This document shows, piece after piece, positions 1-8,219 of a stretch of 21,576 nt of DNA. The DNA comes from Bacteroidetes/Chlorobi group bacterium ChocPot_Mid. Lineage in GTDB: Bacteria; Bacteroidota; Ignavibacteria; Kapaibacteriales; UBA2268. The notes beneath the pieces were generated by a model. That model ran no database searches. It saw only the letters and a list, made by a program, of their open reading frames with translations, and was not told the DNA's origin. Both the position numbers and the translations under genes were made by a program. Location of the stretch: positions 1 to 21,576 of the forward strand of contig RCNQ01000036.1 of the NCBI GenBank assembly GCA_003731675.1, in the 5' to 3' direction. The stretch's first letter is position 1. Each line of letters starts with the position of its first letter.

Positions 1-294
1 GGAGTAAATCTGAGATGCATGTGCTTCATCTATCACTTCAAACAAAACACCCCTGATATTACATTCATTTGCAATTAAACTATTATATTCAGTCATAAAG
101 GAACCACCCCGATAATTTAAAAGCCAGTCAACAGTTTGTTCTTTTTTCAAAGTCCAGTAGGCAATACCGTAAGCTTTCAAATGGTCAGTCTGAGATAAAT
201 CCATAGGGATTAATATCTTTTCTGCTTTTAATTGAATGGAAAAACCAGTCAGTAATAGTAATAATATATAATACTTAATTTTATTCAAGTTCAT
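1..294 (-). CDS. Secreted protein of the Bacteroidetes family often labelled 'asparagine synthetase B' (partial, 3' end outside window)
   Basis: I read 98 codons without a stop from an ATG at 292-294 to the window edge; the C-terminal part lies outside. Residues 1-24 form a signal peptide: a short Lys-containing start, a Leu-rich core, then a likely cut after LKA. The mature start reads ILIPMDLSQTDHLKAYGIAY and then WLLNYRGGSF. From memory these match a family of secreted Bacteroidetes proteins that databases often call asparagine synthetase B. Nothing here resembles the Ntn-hydrolase or ATP-binding domains of real AsnB: the N-terminal nucleophile Cys is absent and the protein is exported. 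Its true function is not known to me. A GAGG sequence at 297-300 lies only 2 nt before the ATG, closer than normal for a ribosome binding site. The gene follows the AI-2E gene on the same strand after a 92-nt gap, so it may be read through from it or have its own promoter. Confidence 0.72.
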   Translation of the reverse strand, partial: MNLNKIKYYILLLLLTGFSIQLKAEKILIPMDLSQTDHLKAYGIAYWTLKKEQTVDWLLNYRGGSFMTEYNSLIANECNIRGVLFEVIDEAHASQIYS

Positions 295-386
295 TTCCTC
301 AATAATAAATTTTGATATAAAACGAATTTCTTTAAGTTATATTTTAATAAACGACTTATAAAGACAGCAGAAAAGAAATGAATTAT

Positions 387-1610
387 TTATTCCTTTAATA
401 ATGAAATATTTACATTACTTTTTAACCAGTCATTAAAAAACATAACAAGAGTTGCTGTAAGAGGTACGGCAATGAGTAAACCAAGAAAACCAAAAAGTCC
501 GCTAAAGACAAAAAGTGAAGCAATCAAGAGAGCAGGGTGCAAACCAATCATCTTACCGGCGATATTTGGTTCAAGCAGGTAAGCATTTATAAAATGCATT
601 GCACTAATAACAGAAACAACTGTGATAATTTGAGATAAAACATCTGGCTGATTAACTAAAACAATAGTTAATATCCCAATTATCATGCTGGCAAATATTC
701 CTAAGTAAGGAATTGGATTAAGAATTCCACAGATTATTCCTAAAATAATCGGGTAAGGTATTTTAAAAATTGAAAACATAACTGAGCAGACAGTAGCAAT
801 AATAATAGCGGCTGTAATTTGCCATGATACATATTTTTTAAATATTTTACTGATTCTTTTCAGGTCGTTCAGCAACTTGATGTTCTTCTTTTCTAATATT
901 GTTTTGGATAGATTAACCAGTTTCCTATAATCTTTTAAGAAATAAAAAAACAATATCGGAACTAAAATAATATTGAAAATACTTGTTGCCAGAGTTGATA
1001 TGTTTGTAACCAAATGAAGCAATGAACTCAAGACTCCTGATAATATTGGTTCAAGTTTTGGTAGGATGTCGTTTTGTACTATTGCTTTTGTGGTTGCTTT
1101 TTTCAATCCTAATTCAGACATAAATTTATAAAAAGACTTGCTGTTTAATTGTTTTGATAAATCACTGACGAAAACAGAAATTTTATTAATAGCATCATCA
1201 AGTTGTTCATAAATTATTGGGAAAATATATATAGCAACCATTGTTATACTACCAACAAAAACAAAAACAATCAAAAAAGCGGACAACCATCTCGGGATTT
1301 TTGCTTTTTCAAGAGTTACAACAAAGGGGTCAAGTAAATATGCCAATATAAAAGCAACGAAAAAAGGTATTACAGCAAATCCCAAATCGGAAAGTAACCA
1401 ACCAATGAAAAGCATGCTAATTAATAAAAGTAGTCTTTTTGCAAAAGGATATTCTTTAATAAAAGGAGTAATAACAAACATTGAAATGATTATTAAAACA
1501 AGAGGTTTTAAAATAATACCTGTCAAATAAAGAAAACCGCTAAGTGTCAGGAAGCTGATAAATACTGCGAAAAAGAATGCACCTTGCTTTTTTAGAGTTG
1601 TATTGTCCAT
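387..1610 (-). CDS. AI-2E family transporter (TqsA/PerM-like inner-membrane protein)
   Basis: A 407-residue polytopic inner-membrane protein of the AI-2E transporter family (formerly UPF0118). Two hydrophobic hairpins lie in the first ~115 residues, including FAVIPFFVAFILAYLLDPFV. A more polar stretch with a short amphipathic part follows (~140-250), then a block of hydrophobic segments. The C-terminal block carries the family signature: a Pro-rich NPIPYLG loop and IGLHPALLIASLFVFSGLFG ending in LIAVPLTA. Length is normal for the family. E. coli TqsA affects export of autoinducer-2, but other members have other or unknown substrates (some linked to sodium/proton exchange), so the substrate here cannot be assigned. 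The ATG is 4 nt after the speA stop and has no good Shine-Dalgarno sequence, which suggests translational coupling with speA. No truncation or frameshift seen. Confidence 0.9.
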   Translation of the reverse strand: MDNTTLKKQGAFFFAVFISFLTLSGFLYLTGIILKPLVLIIISMFVITPFIKEYPFAKRLLLLISMLFIGWLLSDLGFAVIPFFVAFILAYLLDPFVVTLEKAKIPRWLSAFLIVFVFVGSITMVAIYIFPIIYEQLDDAINKISVFVSDLSKQLNSKSFYKFMSELGLKKATTKAIVQNDILPKLEPILSGVLSSLLHLVTNISTLATSIFNIILVPILFFYFLKDYRKLVNLSKTILEKKNIKLLNDLKRISKIFKKYVSWQITAAIIIATVCSVMFSIFKIPYPIILGIICGILNPIPYLGIFASMIIGILTIVLVNQPDVLSQIITVVSVISAMHFINAYLLEPNIAGKMIGLHPALLIASLFVFSGLFGFLGLLIAVPLTATLVMFFNDWLKSNVNISLLKE

Positions 1611-1614
1611 TTTT

Positions 1615-3501
1615 CTAAATTAAATATGTATATCCATATAAACCAGAACGGTAGTTATCTAAAAATTCTTTGCCTTCCTTGGAGCTTATCCTACCTGCTT
1701 TGACAGCGGCAGAAACCCAGATTTCCATATCTCTGACCATCTTTTTTGAATTGTACTGGACATAGCCGAGTACATCAGAAACACTTTCTCCGTCAATTAT
1801 TTGCTCAATATCATATCCGTTTTTCTTTAAAACAACATGAACCGCATTAGTGTCGCCAAAAAGATTGTGCATATCCCCGAGAATTTCCTGATATGCTCCG
1901 ATAAGAAATACACCAATGAAATATGGCTCATCATCTCTCAATTTATGAAGTGGTATATAATGAGCGGCATTTCTCTGACCAATGAAGTTATCAATCTTGC
2001 CATCAGAATCACAGGTAATGTCCTGAATGGTTGCATTTCGCAATGGTCTTTCGTTATGTCTATGGATTGGCATAATAGGAAAAACTTGGTCAATAGCCCA
2101 TGAATCAGGTAATGACTGGAATAAAGAAAAATTACAGAAATATTTATCGGCTAACATTTTTGGAAGATTCCTCAATTCTTCTGGTATATGCTTGATTTCC
2201 TTGCACAGCAGATTAATTTCTCGGCACACTGACCAAAAAAGTGTTTCAATCAATGCTCTTGTTTTCAGCTTAAGCATACCCAGACTGAATAAATCCAAGG
2301 ACTCTTCTCTAATCTGCTGAGCGTCGTGCCATGACTCAAGCATATTTGTTGTTGTAAGATTTTCGTATATGTTATAAAGTTCTGTAACTAATTCATGATT
2401 TGAACCATTGATTTCTTCGTCGTCCCATTCGGGTAATGATGTCGTTTCAAGTACATTAAACACGAGAATAGAATGGTGTGCTGTTATTGACCTGCCTGAC
2501 TCAGTAATAATATTTGGATGGGGAAGGCCATTCTTATCGGAAGCATCCATAAACATAAAGACAGAATCGTTTGCATATTCCTGAATTGAATAATTAATGC
2601 TACTTTGGTTTGATGATTTTGAGCCGTCATAATCAACTCCCAAACCACCACCAATATCAACAAATTCAATACCGCATCCCATTTTTTTAAGCTCTACATA
2701 AAATTGAGATGCTTCCCTCAGTGCATTCTTAATCATTCTGATTTTTGTTACCTGGCTACCAATATGGAAATGTATCATCTTTATTTGGTCGAGAATACCT
2801 TTCTCCTCAGCAATTGATACAGCTTCAAGTAATTCACTTGCATTCAGTCCGAATTTACTTTGGTCTCCGCCTGAATCTTCCCATTTACCACTTCCTCCGC
2901 TAGCTAATTTAATTCTGATGCCAATATTTGGTTTTATTTTCAATCTTTTTGCAACTGAGATTATCAATTTTAGTTCATTCAGTTTTTCGACAACAATGAA
3001 AATCTTCCTTCCCATTTTTTGTGCAAGCAGAGCAAGCTCAATAAATGTTTCATCTTTATAACCGTTGCAGACAATAAGTGTGTCAAAATTAGTTGTAGTA
3101 GCTAAAACAGCATGAAGTTCGGATTTTGAGCCAGCTTCAAGACCGATATTGTATTTGCTTCCATGACGGATTATTTCCTCAACAACAGGTTTGACTTGAT
3201 TAACTTTAATTGGATATATAGCATAATATTTACCTTTAAATTCGTATTCTTCAGAAGCATTTTCAAAACATCGTGTAAGATTTACAATTCTATCATCCAA
3301 AATGTCAGGGAACCTGAGCAATACCGGAAAACTTACATCTCTTAATGACAGTTCGTCAATGAGTTCCTTAAGGTCAATAGTGATACCACCTTTTTTGGGA
3401 GTTACTGTTGCATTACCCTTTTCATTAATACTGAAATAATCCAGTCCCCAGCCATTAACATTATAAAGTTCTTTGGAATCATCAACCCGCCATTTTCTCA
3501 T
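1615..3501 (-). CDS. speA: Biosynthetic arginine decarboxylase (PLP-dependent, long form)
   Basis: Converts L-arginine to agmatine and CO2, the entry to putrescine and spermidine synthesis. The 628-residue length fits the SpeA family (about 630-660). Seen in order: the PLP-lysine motif YPIKVNQ with Lys99; the barrel motif HFHIGSQ near residue 244; the glycine-rich phosphate-binding loop DIGGGLGVDYDG near 282; the ESGR motif near 333; PIHRHNERP near 478; and TCDSDG with Cys near 497, the active-site cysteine region contributed by the C-terminal domain. All catalytic elements appear intact. The start is supported by GAGG at 3507-3510, 5 nt before the ATG. The next gene (AI-2E family) begins 4 nt after the stop, so both probably share an mRNA. 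The 91-nt gap upstream, behind the propeller gene, is the likely promoter region but shows no clear consensus. Ornithine and diaminopimelate decarboxylases of the same fold are shorter and lack the long insert seen here. Confidence 0.96.
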   Translation of the reverse strand: MRKWRVDDSKELYNVNGWGLDYFSINEKGNATVTPKKGGITIDLKELIDELSLRDVSFPVLLRFPDILDDRIVNLTRCFENASEEYEFKGKYYAIYPIKVNQVKPVVEEIIRHGSKYNIGLEAGSKSELHAVLATTTNFDTLIVCNGYKDETFIELALLAQKMGRKIFIVVEKLNELKLIISVAKRLKIKPNIGIRIKLASGGSGKWEDSGGDQSKFGLNASELLEAVSIAEEKGILDQIKMIHFHIGSQVTKIRMIKNALREASQFYVELKKMGCGIEFVDIGGGLGVDYDGSKSSNQSSINYSIQEYANDSVFMFMDASDKNGLPHPNIITESGRSITAHHSILVFNVLETTSLPEWDDEEINGSNHELVTELYNIYENLTTTNMLESWHDAQQIREESLDLFSLGMLKLKTRALIETLFWSVCREINLLCKEIKHIPEELRNLPKMLADKYFCNFSLFQSLPDSWAIDQVFPIMPIHRHNERPLRNATIQDITCDSDGKIDNFIGQRNAAHYIPLHKLRDDEPYFIGVFLIGAYQEILGDMHNLFGDTNAVHVVLKKNGYDIEQIIDGESVSDVLGYVQYNSKKMVRDMEIWVSAAVKAGRISSKEGKEFLDNYRSGLYGYTYLI

Positions 3502-3592
3502 TTCTACCTCAATTCATTAAGAATGAAAATAATTGAATAATTGTTAAGTTTGAAAATCTAAAATTAAAAAAAAAATATTTCATAGTCGATAA

Positions 3593-6500
3593 TTATTTTA
3601 ATATCATAAATTTATTCCTGATTATCTGATTACCTGAGGTAATGTTCAAAAAATATAACCCAGATGATAAATCAGTTAAATTTATAAAGAATTTTTTATC
3701 ATTAACTTTTCTAACAGATATTTTTGACTGTTCAACAGGCTCCATTAAAGAATTAAAAATTGTAAAATTACAATTAATAGCTTTTTCGCTGTTTAGTTGT
3801 ACAATCATATAATAATCAGCTGGCTGTGGATAAATATTTTCGATATTTAAATCATTCAATTCATTTCTTTCCACATGAATATCGAAATCAATTCTGAACA
3901 AGGAATCGCTCAAATCAAAAATTGTTGAATCCAGAGATTCCGAGACTCTAATAAGACAGGAATCAGACTTATAGATTTCACTATTAGTATTCCACGAATA
4001 TTTATTTTCAGTAATTGGTACTTTGTCAGCAATGGTTTCCCAGTATAATCCGTTATTTGTTGATAATTCGATTTTAATTGAATCAACATTATCTGATTCC
4101 CAGAAAATGTCATTATACCAACCAATCAGAAATGTCTCACCACCAATTGGCTTTATCAGTTTTATTGTACTAATCTTTGATTTTTTCATACTGAAATAAT
4201 TATCTGATGAATCAGAAAACTCAGGATTGCTAACATCTACAATTTTGATTTTACATTTTTGAGAATTAATTTCCCTGCCTGTCCAGGTCATTGAACCCAA
4301 CGAAGAATTATAATACAAAGCCAATGGTTCCCAACTTATACCTGAATTTGAAGTAAAATAAATATTGATAAATTCAATTTTATTACTCTTCCATTGAATA
4401 TCTTGTTTAGTCCCGGAAATAATTTGTTCTGTTCCGTTTGGTGAAATCAATTCAAGATATTTGTCTGTTATAATAAATGGTTTTGAACTAACATCCATTT
4501 TTCTCAAATTATTTGGATTATAAACTAAAATCTTACAATTTTCTGAAGGTTGGTCTGGTACCAACCAAGTGAAAAAATCAATATCAGCTTTAATACTATC
4601 AACTATCTGAATCCAGTTTTTACCTCCGTCAATTGAATATTTCAATCCTACTTTTTCGATGAATTTACTTTGCCATTTAATATCATATAAATTATTAACA
4701 AAAAGTTTTTCACCACCGTTCGGTTTTATTAGAAATAACTGAGTGGTATCGGGTTCTTGTATCCAAAGCATGCCATTTTCAAAATATTTGGCTATAAAGG
4801 CATCATTTCTGTCTTGACTGCTCAACAGAAATTTTTCCTGAGAACCATCAAAATCAAAATTATTCCCGAAAAATGTTCCGGTGATAATAATATTATTCGA
4901 TTTATCTATTACCATTGAATTTGGTTCAGACAGTAAACCTGTACCGCTGGTATCAGTTCCAAACTGATTTGCCCAAACATATATTCCTTTGCTGTCGAAT
5001 TTAGCCAAAAATATGTCTGATGCTCCGTTTTTACCCAATGAAGTGAAAGTAACTGAATTTTTTTCATCTCCAAAGTTAATATCATCAGTAAAGTAACCTG
5101 TTAGAACAATGTTCTGAGATGTATCCAAGGTTATTGCTTTCGGAAAATCATAGCCATTAACTGATGGAATTTTTCTAACCCAATTGAAATTGCCACCTGT
5201 TGTGTAAGATGCAATGAAAATATCAGGATTATTATTTGTTGAAGTAAGTTCTTTGGTCATTAACCCAGGGTAGAAGTCTGCTCTTCCATCAAATACTCCG
5301 GTTAAATATAGTAAATTTCCATTGCCACGTGTTAGACAGTTACTTGATGTCAGGTCTTTTCCGTTGCTTTCAATTTGTAGAGCCCAATCCAAATAGCCAT
5401 TCGACTTATACCTGGCAAGAAAAATGTCAGTTTCTGCTTTACTTTTCATCCAGTGACCAGAAACGCTTAAGGGATGGAAATTAACACTATCTCTGAAATT
5501 TCCGCTAACGAAACACCCTCCAGTACCGTCATATTTAACAGAAGCCATTCCTTCTGTTTCAGCATCTGACATTTTTGTATTAAGATTTAAAGCCCAAGAA
5601 TATTTCCCTTCGGAATTATATTTTGCAATAAACAATTCAGGTTGCTCTCCTTTTGTTGTAAGTTTATGTACAGTCTTTGTAGGGTCAAAATCAACTGAAC
5701 CATTGAACACTCCACATACATAAATTGTCCCGTTATTCTCTACTGATATACTATTAATTGTCTCATTTGTGTTACCCAAAGAATTACCCAGATTAAAAGC
5801 CCAAATGAAATTACCGTCCTTATTATATTTTGCTATAAAAGCATCGTAACCACCAAGCGTTGAAATCGTATCGATTTTTGATTCTTTACTAAAATCAACA
5901 TTAGAAGGATTATCACCTGCTCTCCCATAGTGTCCGGCAACATAAATATTGTCTGAGCCATCAAGGGCTATTGATTTAGGCTCACAGATAACTCCTGCTG
6001 ACCCAAAATTAAATGCCCAAATCAAATCACCAAACTCATTATACTTTGCAAGAACAACATCCTGGCTACCTTTTGCTGTCAGGTTAACTAAACCATTGCC
6101 CTGGTCGCAATTAATTGTTCCTTGGAATGAACCTGTAACAACGAAATTATTTTTGCTGTCAACAGCAACAGCTTTTCCACTTACTGGTCCAAGATTACCC
6201 CATGTAAAAATAACTCTCGATGGTTTAACTTCAGAAGTTATCTCAAATTTTCCATTGCTAATATCGAACAATTTCATATCTTTCAAATCAGTGATTTTAA
6301 TTCTGCAATCTGATGATGGTGTGTCCTCGACAACCCATGAAAAAGTTCCGCTACTTGCAGATACGGAATCTGATATTAATATCCAGTTATTGCCATCGTC
6401 AATTGAGTATTCAATTCTTAGTAATTCAACATTTTTACTACTCCAAGTTATTATTCTTGTGGAATCAACATTCCAGATTTCACCGCCATTAGGTGATATT

Positions 6501-8062
6501 AACTTAAGTTTTGGGCGTGAGCCACCTTCGAACCATAGGTATCCGTCATAATCGTACTTTGCAAAAAACATATCAAAAATGTTATGAACTGTCAAAGCAG
6601 AAATTTCATTCGAAGGGTCAAAATCAACAGTACCATAAAATTTTCCAGTTACCAGTGCATTATCATCGAAATCAATTTTTATCGCATCAATAGAAGTAAA
6701 TTGATATCTGTCATATTTATCTTTGCCTGTTATTTTATCACCATACTGATTAGCCCATATCAAATTTGAAAGATTGTCAAATTTTGCTAAAAAGCCATCT
6801 GATGCACCAGAAATACCTTTGGAAGTCAGTGTTTTATCTCCTTTCGGATTGAAATTCGTTGCACCAGTAAAATATCCGCTTAAATAGACATATCCTTCAC
6901 TGTCAAAATCCAGTCCCATCGGTACATCGTCTTCAGCATCTGAATTAAAAGTATAAGCCCATCTGAGTGTTCCTGATAGAGTATAAGATGAAAGAAAAAT
7001 TTGTTTTGACTGGTTTTTGTTTTCAATTTCTCTTGTTGCAAAGCCGGGATAGAAGTCAGCTTTTCCGATAAAATTACCACTTAAATAAAAATTACCGTCA
7101 GTTCCAATTTTACCACATCCCGGGAAAATCCTATCCTGCTGTTTTCCACCGAATCCACCCCTGAAAGTGATTTTTCCCAATGATGAATACTTAGCAATAA
7201 ACATATCTGAACTTCCTGAACTTACTTCAAGGAATTCATTGTCAATATCAGGTTCAAATCTTGCTGTATCCCTGAAATTTCCAGCAACAATACAGCCATC
7301 ATTGGCATCTAAATCAATGGAAGAAAAACCCTCGTCAAAAGGATTAGTAATATTTGCACCTATCTTTGTTATCCAAAGATTTTCACCTGAGCGTTCGTAT
7401 TTTGAAGTAAAATATCCGTGAGCTGTTCCTGATTGTTTAACTAACTTTCTGTTTCCTTTCGGATTGAAGTCAACAGTGCCTGCAAAAATACCACTCAAAT
7501 AAATTTGTCCTGATTTATTAATCGCAATATCCCAGATTATTTCTGTGCTGTAACTATCTTTATTTGTTATTAAAAAACCCCACTGATATTCTCCGGAACT
7601 GTTAAGCTTAACAATAAAAGCGTCAATACCTCCTTCGCCATAAAATTTTGCTTCTTTAGGTCCTGGGTCAAGGTCAATAAATCTTCCGGGAAGATTTTCA
7701 CTACCAAAATAACCGGCAATAACAATGTTTCCAGTATTGTCTGTTTTAACTGCTGTTGGTATATCAACTCCTGTTGTACCGATATTTTTTACCCATTTGA
7801 AATTCCCTTTTTTATCATATTTAGCTATAAAAACATCGGTGCTACCTAAATTGCTTGTGAGCTCATTTGACCCTTTTGGATTGAAATTGAGAGTACCCTG
7901 AAAAGTACCTGCTATAATAAAGTTACTGTCCTTATCAATAGTAATAGCTTTTCCATGTGTATCACCCTGATTTCCAAGCTGGAAAAGAAGTTGAGATTGT
8001 CCCTTTGAAAGAGTAAATAACACAATAGCCAATACTAATATCAGGTACTTAATAACTTTCAT
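3593..8062 (-). CDS. Very large T9SS-secreted protein: two seven-bladed SBBP-type propellers, four 'PNGGE' Ig-like modules, C-terminal sorting domain
   Basis: 1489 residues. Signal peptide 1-23 (KYLILVLAIVLFTLSKGQS). Residues ~24-511 hold seven repeats of about 70 residues with the pattern 'AITID..NFIIAGTFQGTLNFNP..., F(I/L)AKYD..GNFKW', typical of SBBP/beta-propeller repeats of Bacteroidetes surface proteins. An all-beta module starting PNGGEIW follows (~517-609; YSIDDGNNW and SDCRIKITD motifs). A second seven-repeat propeller lies at ~617-1104, then three more such modules (~1107-1198, 1201-1291, 1298-1391). Residues ~1405-1489 form a type A T9SS sorting domain (YPQPADYY start, LSSGLYFLNI, final KFMILK). 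The protein should therefore be exported by Sec, crossed through the outer membrane by T9SS, then released or anchored. No catalytic motif was recognised; binding or adhesion is a guess. The gene is divergent from the S8 protease and lies 91 nt upstream of speA. Confidence 0.9.
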   Translation of the reverse strand: MKVIKYLILVLAIVLFTLSKGQSQLLFQLGNQGDTHGKAITIDKDSNFIIAGTFQGTLNFNPKGSNELTSNLGSTDVFIAKYDKKGNFKWVKNIGTTGVDIPTAVKTDNTGNIVIAGYFGSENLPGRFIDLDPGPKEAKFYGEGGIDAFIVKLNSSGEYQWGFLITNKDSYSTEIIWDIAINKSGQIYLSGIFAGTVDFNPKGNRKLVKQSGTAHGYFTSKYERSGENLWITKIGANITNPFDEGFSSIDLDANDGCIVAGNFRDTARFEPDIDNEFLEVSSGSSDMFIAKYSSLGKITFRGGFGGKQQDRIFPGCGKIGTDGNFYLSGNFIGKADFYPGFATREIENKNQSKQIFLSSYTLSGTLRWAYTFNSDAEDDVPMGLDFDSEGYVYLSGYFTGATNFNPKGDKTLTSKGISGASDGFLAKFDNLSNLIWANQYGDKITGKDKYDRYQFTSIDAIKIDFDDNALVTGKFYGTVDFDPSNEISALTVHNIFDMFFAKYDYDGYLWFEGGSRPKLKLISPNGGEIWNVDSTRIITWSSKNVELLRIEYSIDDGNNWILISDSVSASSGTFSWVVEDTPSSDCRIKITDLKDMKLFDISNGKFEITSEVKPSRVIFTWGNLGPVSGKAVAVDSKNNFVVTGSFQGTINCDQGNGLVNLTAKGSQDVVLAKYNEFGDLIWAFNFGSAGVICEPKSIALDGSDNIYVAGHYGRAGDNPSNVDFSKESKIDTISTLGGYDAFIAKYNKDGNFIWAFNLGNSLGNTNETINSISVENNGTIYVCGVFNGSVDFDPTKTVHKLTTKGEQPELFIAKYNSEGKYSWALNLNTKMSDAETEGMASVKYDGTGGCFVSGNFRDSVNFHPLSVSGHWMKSKAETDIFLARYKSNGYLDWALQIESNGKDLTSSNCLTRGNGNLLYLTGVFDGRADFYPGLMTKELTSTNNNPDIFIASYTTGGNFNWVRKIPSVNGYDFPKAITLDTSQNIVLTGYFTDDINFGDEKNSVTFTSLGKNGASDIFLAKFDSKGIYVWANQFGTDTSGTGLLSEPNSMVIDKSNNIIITGTFFGNNFDFDGSQEKFLLSSQDRNDAFIAKYFENGMLWIQEPDTTQLFLIKPNGGEKLFVNNLYDIKWQSKFIEKVGLKYSIDGGKNWIQIVDSIKADIDFFTWLVPDQPSENCKILVYNPNNLRKMDVSSKPFIITDKYLELISPNGTEQIISGTKQDIQWKSNKIEFINIYFTSNSGISWEPLALYYNSSLGSMTWTGREINSQKCKIKIVDVSNPEFSDSSDNYFSMKKSKISTIKLIKPIGGETFLIGWYNDIFWESDNVDSIKIELSTNNGLYWETIADKVPITENKYSWNTNSEIYKSDSCLIRVSESLDSTIFDLSDSLFRIDFDIHVERNELNDLNIENIYPQPADYYMIVQLNSEKAINCNFTIFNSLMEPVEQSKISVRKVNDKKFFINLTDLSSGLYFLNITSGNQIIRNKFMILK
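4751..6214 (-). repeat. Propeller unit 2 of the duplicated region (seven blades, same order as unit 1)
   Basis: This part encodes residues ~617-1104. Its blades start at GKAVAV, PKSIAL, INSISV, MASVKY, SSNCLTRG, PKAITL and PNSMVI. Blade 4 shares GNFRD and blade 5 shares ADFYPG with the same-numbered blades of unit 1. Both units span about 488 residues, so a whole propeller was copied rather than single blades. The copies have diverged well at protein level, so the duplication is old. Confidence 0.75.
6530..7993 (-). repeat. Propeller unit 1 of the duplicated region (seven ~70-residue blades)
   Basis: This part encodes residues ~24-511 of the 1489-residue protein. Blade starts are recognisable at GKAIT, PTAVK, IIWDIA, FSSIDL, FPGCGKIG, PMGLDFD and SIDAIKIDF. 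Most blades share a '(A/S)G.F.G..(D/N)F(D/N)P' strand and an 'F.AKY...G...W' strand. It corresponds blade by blade to unit 2 at 4751-6214. Confidence 0.8.
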
Positions 8063-8219
8063 AGTTCAAATAATATTTATTTAATTAATTAAACATATTA
8101 AATCGAATTTGCCTTTAGTTTATTTTTATTTAATTTAGGAAAATCGTGATTAATTCAATTTTTTATTATTAATTAATTGATTAAATTAAATTTTTATAAA
8201 TTTTATATTGGAGATTAGA
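8063..8219. promoter_or_regulatory. Divergent promoter region between two T9SS cargo genes
   Basis: A very AT-rich spacer of about 157 bp from which the propeller gene is read leftward and the S8 protease gene rightward, so it must hold both promoters. A perfect 14-bp palindrome TTTAATTAATTAAA lies at 8080-8093, close to the start of the leftward gene, and a second TTAATTAATT-rich stretch lies near 8168-8180. With this base composition such palindromes may arise by chance. I could not place a convincing pair of Bacteroidetes -33/-7 elements. Confidence 0.35.
8210..8214 (+). promoter_or_regulatory. Shine-Dalgarno sequence that decides the protease start
   Basis: GGAGA sits 5 nt before an in-frame GTG at 8220-8222. 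The first in-frame candidate start, TTG at 8208, overlaps this element and so cannot use it. This favours GTG, which also gives a standard signal peptide start, (M)KYIVNLIFF. Confidence 0.6.

Noticed and set aside
1..294. True asparagine synthetase
   Set aside because: The protein starts with a signal peptide and lacks the N-terminal catalytic Cys and the glutaminase motifs, so the name reflects a database habit only.
387..1610. Quorum-sensing (autoinducer-2) export function
   Set aside because: Family membership alone does not establish the substrate, and no luxS or AI-2 gene is in the window.
2027..2320. 97-codon open frame opposite speA
   Set aside because: Antisense to conserved SpeA sequence; no recognisable protein features and no ribosome binding site.
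5949..6551. 200-codon open frame on the plus strand inside the propeller gene
   Set aside because: It is fully antisense to the strongly supported 1489-residue protein, has no domain or signal, and long antisense frames are expected opposite a repetitive AT-rich coding sequence.
3593..8062. Blade repeats as a possible DNA-level tandem repeat or phase-variable locus
   Set aside because: The repeats are only seen at protein level and are well diverged; no near-identical DNA copies or homopolymer tract suited to slippage stands out in the reading frame.
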